Source: JBKBKN01 sp046294625 (GTDB lineage: Bacteria; Bacteroidota; Bacteroidia; M30B66). Taken from it: a DNA stretch of 64,000 nt. Below the pieces are notes generated by a model, which worked only from the letters and a program-made list of their open reading frames with translations, was not told the DNA's origin and did no database searches. Location of the stretch: assembly GCA_046294625.1 (NCBI GenBank), contig JBKBKN010000007.1:1-64000 (forward strand), in the 5' to 3' direction. Numbering within the stretch: the first letter of the stretch is position 1; each line of letters begins with the position of its first letter. The position numbers and the translations under genes are program-made. Positions 15,899-25,974 of the stretch are shown one piece after another.

Positions 15899-18034
15899 AT
15901 GCAGCTGCTTCGATTCATTAATTTAGGTCTTTGGGTCATCGCTTTCATGGGCTCAACTTTGGTTTCAGCTCAGCAAGTCCTGTCCGATTGCAATCCGGTA
16001 TATTTATCAAAAAACGGATGGCATCTGCCCACTGAAGGCACATTGAGGGTGCTCATTGTTTATTGCGAAATCAAATACGAAAACCCGGAAGAAGATCCAA
16101 CCAAAGGTGGAAATGAAACATGGCCTGCCGGAAAGCTGCCCATATGGGCCAACGAACTGGCTGATCCACATCCCCCTTCATCGGCATTCGCTGCCAAAGG
16201 TTTAACCAATTATTTTTTACATGCATCATCGGGCAAGCTTATTATTCTAGGCGATTATCTAAAACATCCTATTGATGGACAAATCTTTTCAGCATCAAAA
16301 TTTGATATCAGAGAACTAGTCAATAACATTAATGAAGCATTAGGCAGTCGCATCATTACACAATCCGGATTAAATGATATTCAACATTTTGACAACTGGA
16401 CACTAGGCACACCGGAAACCGGCCCTGGATTGCCCAAAATAAGCCCAAGCACCGAAATTCCATCAAAATATGACCATGTGATGTTCATCTGGCGCAATCG
16501 CAAAGGAGCTGACAACACGGGAGCTTCCTACAATTCAGGCTTTGGTACAAAATTGCTAGGTCACGATGCAAATTCCTACAGCATCAATACTACTTATCGC
16601 GACCTGCCTTTTAAACTCATTCGACATGAATTCAGTCATTTGATTTTGGGCGGAAATAACTTTCACTGCGGTGGTGGCGGACATGCTGCACCGGGTTATT
16701 TTCCACATTTAATGGGTGGATGGAGTATTCTTGGACTGCACGATTCATCCTTACAGACCTGGAATGCCTGGGATCGTCAACGCCTTGGATGGAAAACTAC
16801 AGATAGCGAATTTGAAATCACCGCCCGAAATGAAAGCAACACAAAATTCGTAAACGGCGATCTGGATGCCCTTAATGTAGCACAAGAAGGCATATACATC
16901 CTGCGCGATTTTGCCACGCACGGCGATGCCATTCGCATCAAATTGCCTAATCCGGAAGCAGAACAGAGCTTTGCGCAATTTCTGTGGCTTGAATTTCATC
17001 AAGGACATCGAAAAAATGGAATTGATTATGACCGCTGGCAATATGAGCATCCTGAACTGACTTGTGTATCGCCAATGATTTCGGGAATGATGGCTTATAT
17101 GCAAATAGACCGCGAAAACCGATATGGATGCCGCTCTCAGGATGTTTTCGGCGGACATGCCGATTACCTCCGGCCTATGCCGGCGCATGGCTTCTGGGAT
17201 CGTATGGTGAGCAACTTTGATGAAATGAACGATTGTGTGCAATATGATTATACCAAACCATTCAAGCTAATCGCTCCCAACCCGCTTTCAGGCAGCAGCG
17301 ACCTCGATCGACTAATTGATGACCTCAATAGCAATGGAAAAATTGAATTTAACGAACTAAGCTCATTATTCAATTATGTGCAGCAAACCGGAATGGGGTT
17401 TAAAAAGAACTTATTCGCACTTGGTCATTCTCGACATGTGTTTACGCAGAAAACAAGCAAACGAATCAGTATATCCACAAACCCTTCATCGGCAAATATG
17501 CTTACGATGGTTCGCAATACAGATAGTTCGGTAAAAGGCGCTAAAAACAACCGCACGGTTTATCTCAATGGTATCAGTGTCACCATCATTGAGCAACAGG
17601 CAGATTTCATCAAATTAGATATTCGTTTTGCTGATTATCAAATAGATCAAAATGCGCGTTGGTGTGCAGATAAGATTGTTTTGCAAGCTTATGACAGCCT
17701 TAGTAACGTTGAACTAATAATATCAAAAGGTAAGACTTTGCAAATCGACAGAAGCCTATCCAACAAACGCTTAGATAATCCGGAAGTTATTAATGGCAAA
17801 CCATATTTCAACTCTGCTACACACTTTGTGGTCAAAAGTGGAAATGCCATCAGGCTTCAAAATAAATCCAAATTAATCGTAGATAATGGAAGTACTTTGG
17901 AGCTGGAATTGGGTGCGTCTATCATTTTAGAAGGAAAATCCAAGATTATTTTACGCAATGGGGGACAACTCCGTCTTCCAAAAGAGGAGTGTATAAAGTT
18001 CAATAGCCGTAAAGCGCGACTTATTAAGAAATGA
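15899..18034 (+). CDS. Secreted M6-like zinc metalloprotease with C-terminal beta-rich tail
   Basis: 711 residues with a signal peptide (MQLLRFINLGLWVIAFMGSTLVSAQ). The zinc site is HEFSH at residues 243-247, followed by a GGGGHA loop. The segment GGWSILGLH ... WNAWDRQRLGW is the block that follows the zinc site in M6 (immune inhibitor A-like) peptidases. After about residue 600 the sequence becomes regular short beta repeats (residues I/L-x-x-G spaced 5-10 apart). The C-terminus is basic and does not look like a T9SS type A or B sorting domain, unlike most large secreted proteins here. M6 enzymes digest extracellular proteins; the target is unknown. It is convergent with the next gene, with 5 nt between stops. 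Confidence 0.8.
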   Translation: MQLLRFINLGLWVIAFMGSTLVSAQQVLSDCNPVYLSKNGWHLPTEGTLRVLIVYCEIKYENPEEDPTKGGNETWPAGKLPIWANELADPHPPSSAFAAKGLTNYFLHASSGKLIILGDYLKHPIDGQIFSASKFDIRELVNNINEALGSRIITQSGLNDIQHFDNWTLGTPETGPGLPKISPSTEIPSKYDHVMFIWRNRKGADNTGASYNSGFGTKLLGHDANSYSINTTYRDLPFKLIRHEFSHLILGGNNFHCGGGGHAAPGYFPHLMGGWSILGLHDSSLQTWNAWDRQRLGWKTTDSEFEITARNESNTKFVNGDLDALNVAQEGIYILRDFATHGDAIRIKLPNPEAEQSFAQFLWLEFHQGHRKNGIDYDRWQYEHPELTCVSPMISGMMAYMQIDRENRYGCRSQDVFGGHADYLRPMPAHGFWDRMVSNFDEMNDCVQYDYTKPFKLIAPNPLSGSSDLDRLIDDLNSNGKIEFNELSSLFNYVQQTGMGFKKNLFALGHSRHVFTQKTSKRISISTNPSSANMLTMVRNTDSSVKGAKNNRTVYLNGISVTIIEQQADFIKLDIRFADYQIDQNARWCADKIVLQAYDSLSNVELIISKGKTLQIDRSLSNKRLDNPEVINGKPYFNSATHFVVKSGNAIRLQNKSKLIVDNGSTLELELGASIILEGKSKIILRNGGQLRLPKEECIKFNSRKARLIKK

Positions 18035-18039
18035 GTTAA

Positions 18040-20481
18040 CTATTGTTTGATAATTCGTGCATGCGATACGCTATTGCCCGAAACAAAGCGAATGATATAA
18101 ATTCCGGAAGCCAAGTCGATGAAATTAATTTGATGTTGCTGAAGACCAATGCCATTGAACAATTCTGCTTTCAGTTTTTTGCCCGAAATAGAATAGACTT
18201 CAAATAATAAATTCCCCGGACGGTCAAACTCCACAACCAAATTCAGGAAGTTTGAAACGGGATTGGGATATACTGCTATTTGTGCAATATTATCCAACTC
18301 TCCAATGCCAACAGCCGAAATTGAAACAATTTTGGTGATATCGTCGGTGCCACATAAATTGCTGGATGTAAGCGTAACATTGTAAATGCCGGTTGATGGG
18401 AAGGTGAATGATGGATTATTAGCTGAGCTTGTTCCCAATCCGGCAAAATCCCATAAAAAGGTATTCGCATTTTGTGTGGTATTGTTAAAGTTAGCTGTAA
18501 ATCCGCCGGTCTGTAAATAATTAAAGTTGGAAATAGGGTTTTGACCAATGGATACACTAATGGGCGGTGAAACGCCATTGCAGCCACCAGGATCTACAGC
18601 TGTTACCGTGTAAATCCCGGGCTGACTAACCGTGATACTTGCTCCGACCTGTCCGTTAGACCATTCATAACTGGAAAATCCGGGAGCGGCGGTCAGGGTA
18701 ACCGGCTGTCCGCTACAAATGGCAGGATTGGGTGGATTAACATTCAAAACTACTGTGTTACCCACCTGCGCATTCACAGGCTCAGATGTGCTTGTGCACC
18801 CGTCTGCATCGGTTCCTGTTACGGTATAATTGCCCGGTTCAGTGACAACGACAGATGAACCTGTTGCACCATTGCTCCACAGGTAATTTACAAATCCCGG
18901 AGTAGCGCTAAGCGTTAAATTTCCATTACAAATAATCACATCACCGGGCGGGGTTATGCTGATTGGCTGCGGGTTACCCGGTGTAACTGTTACGCAATTG
19001 GCCACTACGGGGCAACCGGAAACATCTGTTCCTTCACCGCAATACTGGCCCGGTTGACTTACTGTAATCGCATTACCTGTTTGCCCATTAGACCATGTAA
19101 AATTTGAAAAATTTCCGGTTACTGAAAGCTGTACTTGACCCGAACATAAACTACCCGAAGCCGGATTCATATTGATGTCGATCTGAATGGCATTGGCTAT
19201 ATTGATAATTACAGCGGCTGTTTCCACACTTCCACAAGCATTGCTGATCACAGCTCTAAAATGTGTGGTCTGCGTCAAAGGACCTGAAGTAAAAGTAGAA
19301 TTGGTAGCACCGGGTATATTGTTGAAATTAACGCCATTATCCGATTGTTGCCATTGTATATTACCTGATTGACCGGTGATGCTTAGGCTGGTAGTGCCAT
19401 TGGGACAAACTGTAAGCGGATTGGCTGTGATTGTACCTGCCACAGGTGGACCAAGTATGGTGAAGTTCACCCCATTATCCGTTCCGGTTACCGCAGGGTT
19501 ATTACTCACCACCCTAATGCGATACTGTGTGCCCGCAGGGGTTCCCATTGGAATGGTCACGGTTATATTTCCTGCTGTGGTAGAAGCATTGGTGCCAATA
19601 TTTACAGGCGCAGCAAATGATCCGGTGGCATCTGATAACTGAGCTGTGAAAACATTGCCGGCATTGAACGTTCCATTGATGGTGTAAGGCACTTGAAATG
19701 TTGCGCCCGGGCAATGTGGGCCGGGAGGAACGGTTCCGGTTGCAATCGTGTTATTCGATAACGGCGATGCCGTGATGCGAACATCGTCAATACTAAACCC
19801 CGGATCGCTTGCCGTAGATGTCGTGTTGTTCACAAAGCGAAAACCAAATCTTAATGTTGCCTGATTGGCAAAAGCAGGCAGGGAAATGGTTTGCTGCTGC
19901 CATTGCGAAGTTAAATTATACTGAGCTATAGGGGTAGTAATCAGGGTCCATGTTGTCCCGCCATTTGTACTATAATATACTTCACCAAAATTATTCGCGC
20001 TGCCATTGCACACCCACCAAAAGGTGAAGTTTACATTATCAAAACCCACAGTTGAAACTTGACTTGACATGCAAGCGAAGATGTTTTCAGGGTTTGTACA
20101 CAAACCATCAGCCGCCTGAAAACTGGAATTGGTAATGCCCGCACCAATAGCAAGATTACTTGCTGTATGCAGGTACCCACTTGTGGGACCTCCCGTAATT
20201 CCGCCTGGTTGTGTGGGGGTATTGTTGATGGTAAAATTTACAGGTAAGGGTACGCCAAAACAAATTACGTTGCCCGATCCTGAACCACCGGTGTAAGAAT
20301 TATTTATCACCCAGATATTCGAACCGGTGGCCGTTGAGCTTACATCGGAAGTATTTAAGGTGAAAGTAGATGTTGCTGCATTAAAATCTTCAAAATACAA
20401 TTCTGTTTGCGCCTGATAAGCTTTGGGTATCAAGGTTGAAACTAATAGAAACAATAACCCTAATCTAGTGAAAATATGCAT
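18040..20481 (-). CDS. Large T9SS type A cargo: jelly-roll N-domain, Ig-like repeats, PKD
   Basis: 813 residues from the ATG at 20481, with signal peptide MHIFTRLGLLFLLVSTLIPKAYQAQ. The frame stays open to a GTG at 20505, but a perfect -7 box (20505-20512) overlaps that GTG, so the ATG is chosen. An N-terminal domain of about 200 residues (EDFNAATSTFTLNTSD ... FSIDDVRI) looks like a jelly-roll or adhesin fold. It is followed by an Ig-like module, several repeats ending W-S-N-G-x-x-G-x-x-I-T-V-x-x-P-G-x-Y, a PKD domain (FLWDFAGLG ... GIYNVTLT) and a type A sorting domain (YPNPVSNFLNL ... ASGIYIIRF). Its domains match the gene at 56.5-58.3 kb. Probably a surface adhesin. Confidence 0.9.
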   Translation of the reverse strand: MHIFTRLGLLFLLVSTLIPKAYQAQTELYFEDFNAATSTFTLNTSDVSSTATGSNIWVINNSYTGGSGSGNVICFGVPLPVNFTINNTPTQPGGITGGPTSGYLHTASNLAIGAGITNSSFQAADGLCTNPENIFACMSSQVSTVGFDNVNFTFWWVCNGSANNFGEVYYSTNGGTTWTLITTPIAQYNLTSQWQQQTISLPAFANQATLRFGFRFVNNTTSTASDPGFSIDDVRITASPLSNNTIATGTVPPGPHCPGATFQVPYTINGTFNAGNVFTAQLSDATGSFAAPVNIGTNASTTAGNITVTIPMGTPAGTQYRIRVVSNNPAVTGTDNGVNFTILGPPVAGTITANPLTVCPNGTTSLSITGQSGNIQWQQSDNGVNFNNIPGATNSTFTSGPLTQTTHFRAVISNACGSVETAAVIINIANAIQIDINMNPASGSLCSGQVQLSVTGNFSNFTWSNGQTGNAITVSQPGQYCGEGTDVSGCPVVANCVTVTPGNPQPISITPPGDVIICNGNLTLSATPGFVNYLWSNGATGSSVVVTEPGNYTVTGTDADGCTSTSEPVNAQVGNTVVLNVNPPNPAICSGQPVTLTAAPGFSSYEWSNGQVGASITVSQPGIYTVTAVDPGGCNGVSPPISVSIGQNPISNFNYLQTGGFTANFNNTTQNANTFLWDFAGLGTSSANNPSFTFPSTGIYNVTLTSSNLCGTDDITKIVSISAVGIGELDNIAQIAVYPNPVSNFLNLVVEFDRPGNLLFEVYSISGKKLKAELFNGIGLQQHQINFIDLASGIYIIRFVSGNSVSHARIIKQ

Positions 20482-20504
20482 TTCGCTTACATGTTTTATT
20501 TGCA

Positions 20505-20512
20505 CAAATTTA
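20505..20512 (-). promoter_or_regulatory. -7 box of the large T9SS cargo gene
   Basis: The minus strand reads TAAATTTG, a perfect TAnnTTTG, 23 nt upstream of the ATG at 20481. Confidence 0.65.
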
Positions 20513-20739
20513 ATAGAAAAGCCGACCCTTTAAAAGGCCTGTCTGATTATTTATTTGATTTTGTCATAAATCGAACCAATTCACTCTTAGCTTCTATCTG
20601 ATAAAATGCCATCTTAAAGCAATTTAACAATCATGTCATAATCTGATGATTTATGAGATAATTGAAATTTTAATGCCAATTCCGGAAGAAAATCCAATAA
20701 TAATGCATATCTTGCCAAACATATTTCGAAAGCATAAAA

Positions 20740-22302
20740 ATGAGCGCAAACGAGAGCCACATCATTGGCCCCAATCACTTTCTCACCATACAAAAACTAG
20801 TTAAATTACTAGATAATTACCACCTCGAAAAATTCAAGCTACATCTTGAAGACAACAATGCAAACCTACCACTGAAGCTCGTCAGCCTGATTGGCAAAGA
20901 CCTCATGAGCGACCTGAGCAGTGATAGAATTTGTTATCTGATATATGGGAACACAGAAAAGAAAACTAAGCAAAGTTTTAGTCAGCTCGCATCTTATACT
21001 TTTAAGCTTAGTTCCTTTTTGAGTAGAAACTTCCCATCTTATCTATTTCACAATATTAACCGTATTCAAATCCTCATCAATGAGGGACAGCTCCAGGAAG
21101 CAAATGCTTTGGCGGAAATGCTCCTAGATATTGCTGATAAAATTGAAGACTTTGTTATCCAGGCTTCTGTTTATAAATTTCTCGCTCATCAAGCGCTGCT
21201 CTACAAAGATTATCATGGCAACATCAGATATCACCGATTGGCAGATGAAGTACTGAGTTATGAGAAAACCCTGAACTTTATCTATTTGTATTTGAGAAGC
21301 AATTTTATCATCAATATCAAGGACGACTCCAAGCTTGCCGAACTTGACAAGCATATTGAAGAGTTCGAACACTATTACGATCATCCCAAAAAAACTATTC
21401 AAATTGCCAGCCGATATGCGGTTATTTTTATCTTATATTTTTATAAGTCGGCTGAATTTAAAACACCGGAAAATCGCGAAAAACTTGAGCTGCTGATGAA
21501 TGAAATAGAACGAAGCAGTCAGGTGGTGTTTCCATTTCTCGATGATATACGAATCAAGACAAGCTATTTTATGCTTAACTTCCCGGGTATCAACCTCAAC
21601 GATAAAGAAGTGAAAAAGCAATTTAAAGACCTGATCAACTATGGAAGTCAGGCTAACTTTTGGCAGAATTATGTAAATATTCCAGAGCTTCAAACCATTA
21701 TCGTGAAGGCAACTCACTATATTTCAAAATATCACTATCACACATTCAAACAAAATTACGCTGAAATACTAGACCCCAACGACAAAAAAGATATAGAGCA
21801 AATTATAGCCCGTTGTAAAGTTCTTATACAAAAAGATATATGGGAGCCTAATCATGTAAATGATCTGGTATCGTTGCGGATGGTACTTTCTGCCCATCTT
21901 TTTTGTCTTGACTCATCTCACTATCAAGAAGGCATTAACAATCTGGAGAAGTTAATGATCACTTATCAGCAAGTTGCCTTTTCAGCGAGCATTGATTCTA
22001 TAATTGCCATGTTAATGGTAGGCTATTTCGCTTTAAAGCAATATGAAAAATGTGTTGAAACCTTCAAACGATATATTAAGCTGGCAAGCGGCCGAGTGCT
22101 TAATGCCGACAATGATGCAACCATACACTTATACTACTATAGTGCACAATGGCTGATGTCGAAAAGAAATCAGTATATCGCTAAAATCAAAGAGCTGTAC
22201 GACAAAATCAAGGACAATGAATCGACTATAGGCTCGCGTAAAATGATCGAATCAGTAGCAGAATACTTTCGATTCCCCGAAGGAACAGGTATAAAATACT
22301 GA
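20740..22302 (+). CDS. Unassigned alpha-helical (TPR-like) cytoplasmic protein
   Basis: 520 residues, no signal peptide and no membrane segment. The sequence is almost entirely predicted helical with many Leu, Lys, Tyr and Asn. Paired-helix stretches such as LQEANALAEMLLDIADKIE and LMVGYFALKQYEKCVETFK resemble tetratricopeptide repeats. I do not recognise a named family. It stands alone between two minus-strand genes, with 230 nt of upstream DNA and 4 nt before the stop of the convergent YkuK-like gene. A scaffold or protein-interaction role would fit the repeats, but nothing in the sequence shows a substrate. Confidence 0.75.
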   Translation: MSANESHIIGPNHFLTIQKLVKLLDNYHLEKFKLHLEDNNANLPLKLVSLIGKDLMSDLSSDRICYLIYGNTEKKTKQSFSQLASYTFKLSSFLSRNFPSYLFHNINRIQILINEGQLQEANALAEMLLDIADKIEDFVIQASVYKFLAHQALLYKDYHGNIRYHRLADEVLSYEKTLNFIYLYLRSNFIINIKDDSKLAELDKHIEEFEHYYDHPKKTIQIASRYAVIFILYFYKSAEFKTPENREKLELLMNEIERSSQVVFPFLDDIRIKTSYFMLNFPGINLNDKEVKKQFKDLINYGSQANFWQNYVNIPELQTIIVKATHYISKYHYHTFKQNYAEILDPNDKKDIEQIIARCKVLIQKDIWEPNHVNDLVSLRMVLSAHLFCLDSSHYQEGINNLEKLMITYQQVAFSASIDSIIAMLMVGYFALKQYEKCVETFKRYIKLASGRVLNADNDATIHLYYYSAQWLMSKRNQYIAKIKELYDKIKDNESTIGSRKMIESVAEYFRFPEGTGIKY

Positions 22303-22306
22303 TCAA

Positions 22307-22780
22307 TCAATGCAACAGTTTGTCGGCGCAAACCGATGATGCAAAAGCATCAGGTTTAGATTTGAAAATGTAACCCATCCCCTTGGTGTAGCCCATTGCA
22401 TCGGCATAGGCCTGATGAGATTGAAATTTGGGATCAACATTGATATCAGCATGAATCTCTACTTCCACATTATAACTTTTGGTAACTTCTGAGATTTCAT
22501 ATGCTGTTTGAATAGATGCATTCACTTCGGCCATCATTCTTTCGCGCATGGCCATCCGCTGTTTTAACTTTTGTTTGTTCACATACATGAACCCCCCATT
22601 TCCAATTACAAGAAATAAAATCACCGTGACCATATCGATTGTGGTTCCCCGAACCTGCGAGTCTGTACCGATACATATTTTAATGGCTCGATTTTGCTCT
22701 CTAAAACTTTTCAAAACCTTTTCTACCGCCTCTGATATTGGAGCATCAATCATTGCTCCTGAATATGTTTTCCATGCCAT
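22307..22780 (-). CDS. YkuK-like (DUF458) RNase H-fold protein
   Basis: 157 residues. The landmark IGTDSQVRG (about residues 36-44) followed by VTVILFLV, and HADINVDPKFQSH near residue 113, match the YkuK/DUF458 family, predicted to have an RNase H-like fold. The aspartates in GTDSQ and HADIN are likely metal ligands by analogy. The biological role is not established for the family. It is convergent with the helical protein gene (4 nt between stops), with 260 nt of upstream DNA. Confidence 0.8.
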   Translation of the reverse strand: MAWKTYSGAMIDAPISEAVEKVLKSFREQNRAIKICIGTDSQVRGTTIDMVTVILFLVIGNGGFMYVNKQKLKQRMAMRERMMAEVNASIQTAYEISEVTKSYNVEVEIHADINVDPKFQSHQAYADAMGYTKGMGYIFKSKPDAFASSVCADKLLH

Positions 22781-23013
22781 ACAAGTCTTTTAATTAAGTA
22801 AAAAATATGCAGGTTAATTTGTTTTGAAATCTACTCCCCAAAAACGGATTCCACTGCTATTTTCAAAACTAAGATAAACAGATTAAGAAATAGACATAAA
22901 CCGTCGTCTAATTGTAAACAATTCATTAACAAATCATTGTAATTCCCATTGTGTAATATTCTTCCAGCAAGCAACTTCTTCCATACACAAGTGTTTATAG
23001 GCTTTAATTTCAT

Positions 23014-23021
23014 TAGGTTTG
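23014..23021 (+). promoter_or_regulatory. -7 box of nadB
   Basis: TAGGTTTG is a perfect TAnnTTTG, 18 nt upstream of the nadB ATG. Confidence 0.6.
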
Positions 23022-23039
23022 CAGGTCAATTGAAGCTAC

Positions 23040-24596
23040 ATGCGTAAAAAAGTAGATTTTCTGGTGATTGGATCGGGCATTGCCGGTTTGAGTTTTGCAC
23101 TCAAAATTGCCTCTTATGGCAAGGTCATCATTATCACGAAAAGTGATCAGGATGAGTCCAATACCAAGTATGCTCAAGGAGGCATAGCTGCGGTGACTTA
23201 TGCCCCTGACACTTTTAAGAAACATGTTCAAGACACCTTAATCGCCGGCGACGGGCTATGTGACGAAAACATTGTACACAAAGTGATCACCGAAGGTCCT
23301 GAACGTATTCAGGAGCTCATCGACTGGGGCACTCAGTTCGACACCAAAGATGATGGTAGTTTTCATCTTGGCAAAGAAGGCGGGCATTCTGAACATCGCA
23401 TTCTGCATCATAAAGATATTACAGGATATGAGATCGAAAGGGCACTCATTGCCCAGATCAAAGCCCACCCAAACATCGAAATTCTTGATCATCATTTTGC
23501 TATAGAAGTGATCACACAGCACCACCAAGGCATGTATGTCAACAGTAAAACACCGGGCATAAAATGCTATGGAGCGTATGTTTTGGATCTTAAAACAGGC
23601 AAAACAGAAGTGATTCTCTCCCGAATAACCTTGATGGCAAGTGGTGGAATCGGTCAGGTATATGCCGCTACTACCAACCCGACTATTGCCACTGGCGATG
23701 GTATTGCTATGGTTTATCGCGCCAAAGGAAGAGTGGAAGATATGGAGTTCATTCAGTTTCACCCAACGGCGCTCTATGAGCCCGGGAAACAGCCATCTTT
23801 TCTCATTACGGAAGCCATGCGAGGTGCAGGCGCGGTCTTACGCAATGTTGATGGCGTGGCTTTTATGTATAAATATGATTCGCGGAAAGAACTTGCTCCC
23901 CGCGATATCGTAGCCCGTGCGATTGACCACGAATTGAAGTCCCGAGGCGATGACTATGTTTTACTGGATTGCAGACATATCAGCGAATCGGAAATTAAGC
24001 ATCATTTTCCCAATATTTATCAGAAGTGCAAAAGCATAGGCATTGAATTGCCCAAAAACATGATTCCCGTAGTACCGGCATGTCATTATTTGTGTGGTGG
24101 CATCAAAGTAGATGAGCACGGTCGAACCAGCATAGAAAATCTTCTTGCAGCAGGCGAATGCGCGCGAACAGGGCTTCATGGAGCCAACCGACTGGCATCT
24201 AACTCGCTGCTCGAAGCCCTATTTATATCACACAGGGCGTTTTTATTTGCAAAAGAAAATTTTAATAACATCCAAATCGAAGAGCAGATCCCTGAATGGA
24301 ATATCGAAGGAACAGTGGACAATGAAGAAATGGTACTCATCACACAAAGCAGAAAAGAACTACAATCCATCATGAGCAATTATGTGGGAATTGTGCGAAG
24401 CAATGTGAGACTTCAGCGGGCGCATGACCGACTAATGATTTTAAACCGTGAAACTGAGGAGCTTTATCAGCGCAGCAAGCTCACTCCTGCACTTTGTGAA
24501 CTACGAAATTTAATACTCACCGGCTATCTAATCATCAAAGCGGCGCGATTGAGAAAAGAAAACAAAGGGCTACACTACTCTATCGATTTACTATAA
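23040..24596 (+). CDS. nadB: L-aspartate oxidase
   Basis: A 518-residue FAD enzyme that oxidises L-aspartate to iminoaspartate, the first step of de novo NAD synthesis. The FAD-binding GSGIAGLSFALKI is at about residues 11-23. FIQFHPTALYEPG and ITEAMRGAGAVLRN are the active-site blocks shared with the succinate dehydrogenase flavoprotein family. CHYLCGGIKVDEHGRTS and GANRLASNSLLEALF close the FAD domain, and a C-terminal helical bundle follows. The neighbouring nadA and nadC are not in this window. Convergent with the LysM gene, 2 nt between stops. Confidence 0.96.
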   Translation: MRKKVDFLVIGSGIAGLSFALKIASYGKVIIITKSDQDESNTKYAQGGIAAVTYAPDTFKKHVQDTLIAGDGLCDENIVHKVITEGPERIQELIDWGTQFDTKDDGSFHLGKEGGHSEHRILHHKDITGYEIERALIAQIKAHPNIEILDHHFAIEVITQHHQGMYVNSKTPGIKCYGAYVLDLKTGKTEVILSRITLMASGGIGQVYAATTNPTIATGDGIAMVYRAKGRVEDMEFIQFHPTALYEPGKQPSFLITEAMRGAGAVLRNVDGVAFMYKYDSRKELAPRDIVARAIDHELKSRGDDYVLLDCRHISESEIKHHFPNIYQKCKSIGIELPKNMIPVVPACHYLCGGIKVDEHGRTSIENLLAAGECARTGLHGANRLASNSLLEALFISHRAFLFAKENFNNIQIEEQIPEWNIEGTVDNEEMVLITQSRKELQSIMSNYVGIVRSNVRLQRAHDRLMILNRETEELYQRSKLTPALCELRNLILTGYLIIKAARLRKENKGLHYSIDLL

Positions 24597-24598
24597 AA

Positions 24599-25540
24599 TC
24601 AGCGTAATCTCAATACGGCGCCTTCCCTGATTTCAACCCCGTCGTTAATTTGGTTGTATTTTCTTAAGTGCTTTTGCTTAATGCCATAACGTTGCGAAAT
24701 ATCGCGAAGCGATTCTCCTTTTTGCACTTGATGTGTTTTATCTTCGGCCTTTCTGCGTTTGGGTTGTAAGTAAATGATTTCACCGGATTGTATGGGCTGA
24801 CCTTTCTCCAAATCATTGTATTTCACAATTTGCCAGCTCATTACATCGAGCTCTTTTGCCAGACTCTCAGGGGTGTCGCCATCTTTTGCCACCACTGATT
24901 TAATGCGATTCCTAAGACTTATGGGTCTGACAACTTTGCCTTTAAACTCCAATTCTTTAGGTTCGGTAACAGGTTTTTCCGGACGGGTTTTTATTTGTGT
25001 AACAGGTGGAGTTGATATGATTACATCCGGTTTATCAAACCAATGCAATTCATTGTCTTCTATCGTTTTTATTAAGAGCTCTGCATATTTAGGATTTGTT
25101 GCATATCCGGCTTTTTTCAATCCATGCGCCCATGCTTTGTAATCGGTAATGTCGAGCTCAAATAAGAAAGCATAACGCTGATTCTGCTTTAAAAACATGG
25201 AGTGGTCTTCATAAGAATCCAGCACTTTCTCATACTTTCTGAAACACTCATCTTTAGCATCGTCGTCTTTATGGTAGGTTTTGCCGGTCCAGGTGCTCTT
25301 GCACTTAATGCCGAAGTGATTATTGGCATTTTTTGCCAACTCACTATTTCCTGAGCCTGATTCTAAGATACCCTGCCCCAACTTAATGCTTGCCGGTATC
25401 CCATAGCGTTGCATCTCGAGTATGGCAATGTCCTTATATTGTTCAATATATGCAGAAGTAGAAATCCTGTAATGCTGCTGAGCAGGAATATATGAACAAA
25501 GTGGCAACAAAAGCCATATCAAGGCAAAGATTCTGAGCAT
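24599..25540 (-). CDS. Secreted glucosaminidase (peptidoglycan hydrolase) with two LysM domains
   Basis: 313 residues with a signal peptide (MLRIFALIWLLLPLCSYIPAQ). Residues ~28-165 form a glucosaminidase domain of the lysozyme-like superfamily: ASIKLGQGILESGSGNSELAKNANNHFGIKC contains the expected catalytic Glu in ILESGSG, followed by YATNPKYAELLIK. Two C-terminal LysM modules follow: a degenerate one (DGDTPESLAKELDV ... GEIIYLQP) and a clear one (VQKGESLRDISQRYG ... GAVLRLR), both expected to bind peptidoglycan. Probably acts in cell-wall remodelling in the periplasm. Confidence 0.92.
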   Translation of the reverse strand: MLRIFALIWLLLPLCSYIPAQQHYRISTSAYIEQYKDIAILEMQRYGIPASIKLGQGILESGSGNSELAKNANNHFGIKCKSTWTGKTYHKDDDAKDECFRKYEKVLDSYEDHSMFLKQNQRYAFLFELDITDYKAWAHGLKKAGYATNPKYAELLIKTIEDNELHWFDKPDVIISTPPVTQIKTRPEKPVTEPKELEFKGKVVRPISLRNRIKSVVAKDGDTPESLAKELDVMSWQIVKYNDLEKGQPIQSGEIIYLQPKRRKAEDKTHQVQKGESLRDISQRYGIKQKHLRKYNQINDGVEIREGAVLRLR

Positions 25541-25974
25541 TTTACAAAATTAGCCGCAAAGCATGAGATAGTGCTTTTAAAATAACATCTACTTATAAAC
25601 ACATAAACGTTAATTGTTTGGGTTTATTCGATCATCAAGAACATCAGTAGGTTTTAATGTGAAACAAGCATCATAATTCAACTCCTAAGCCGGAAAGAAT
25701 TCACCATCCCCACTATGTGGTATTGCACATACATTTAACCTGAATTAGATTTGTTAGTGTATTTAATTGAGTCATTGTTGATTGCTAGACAGATTTGCCA
25801 ACATATCCTATTTTAACTCGTTGAATCTTAAACATTGAACATCAAAGGTGTCTTGCGCAACGATTCCAATTTTGTAATCGCGCACAGAATGCTCATTGAT
25901 AGAAATGAATACCGATTGATCAAAAACAGGTTTAATTAGATCACCTAAGCACTGAATGTTTATTTAAAAACACA
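25541..25974. other. Gene-free stretch upstream of a pseudogene cluster
   Basis: About 430 AT-rich bases with no open frame, tRNA or terminator that I can support. It includes the upstream region of the glucosaminidase gene and leads into the first broken gene at 25975. Confidence 0.5.
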
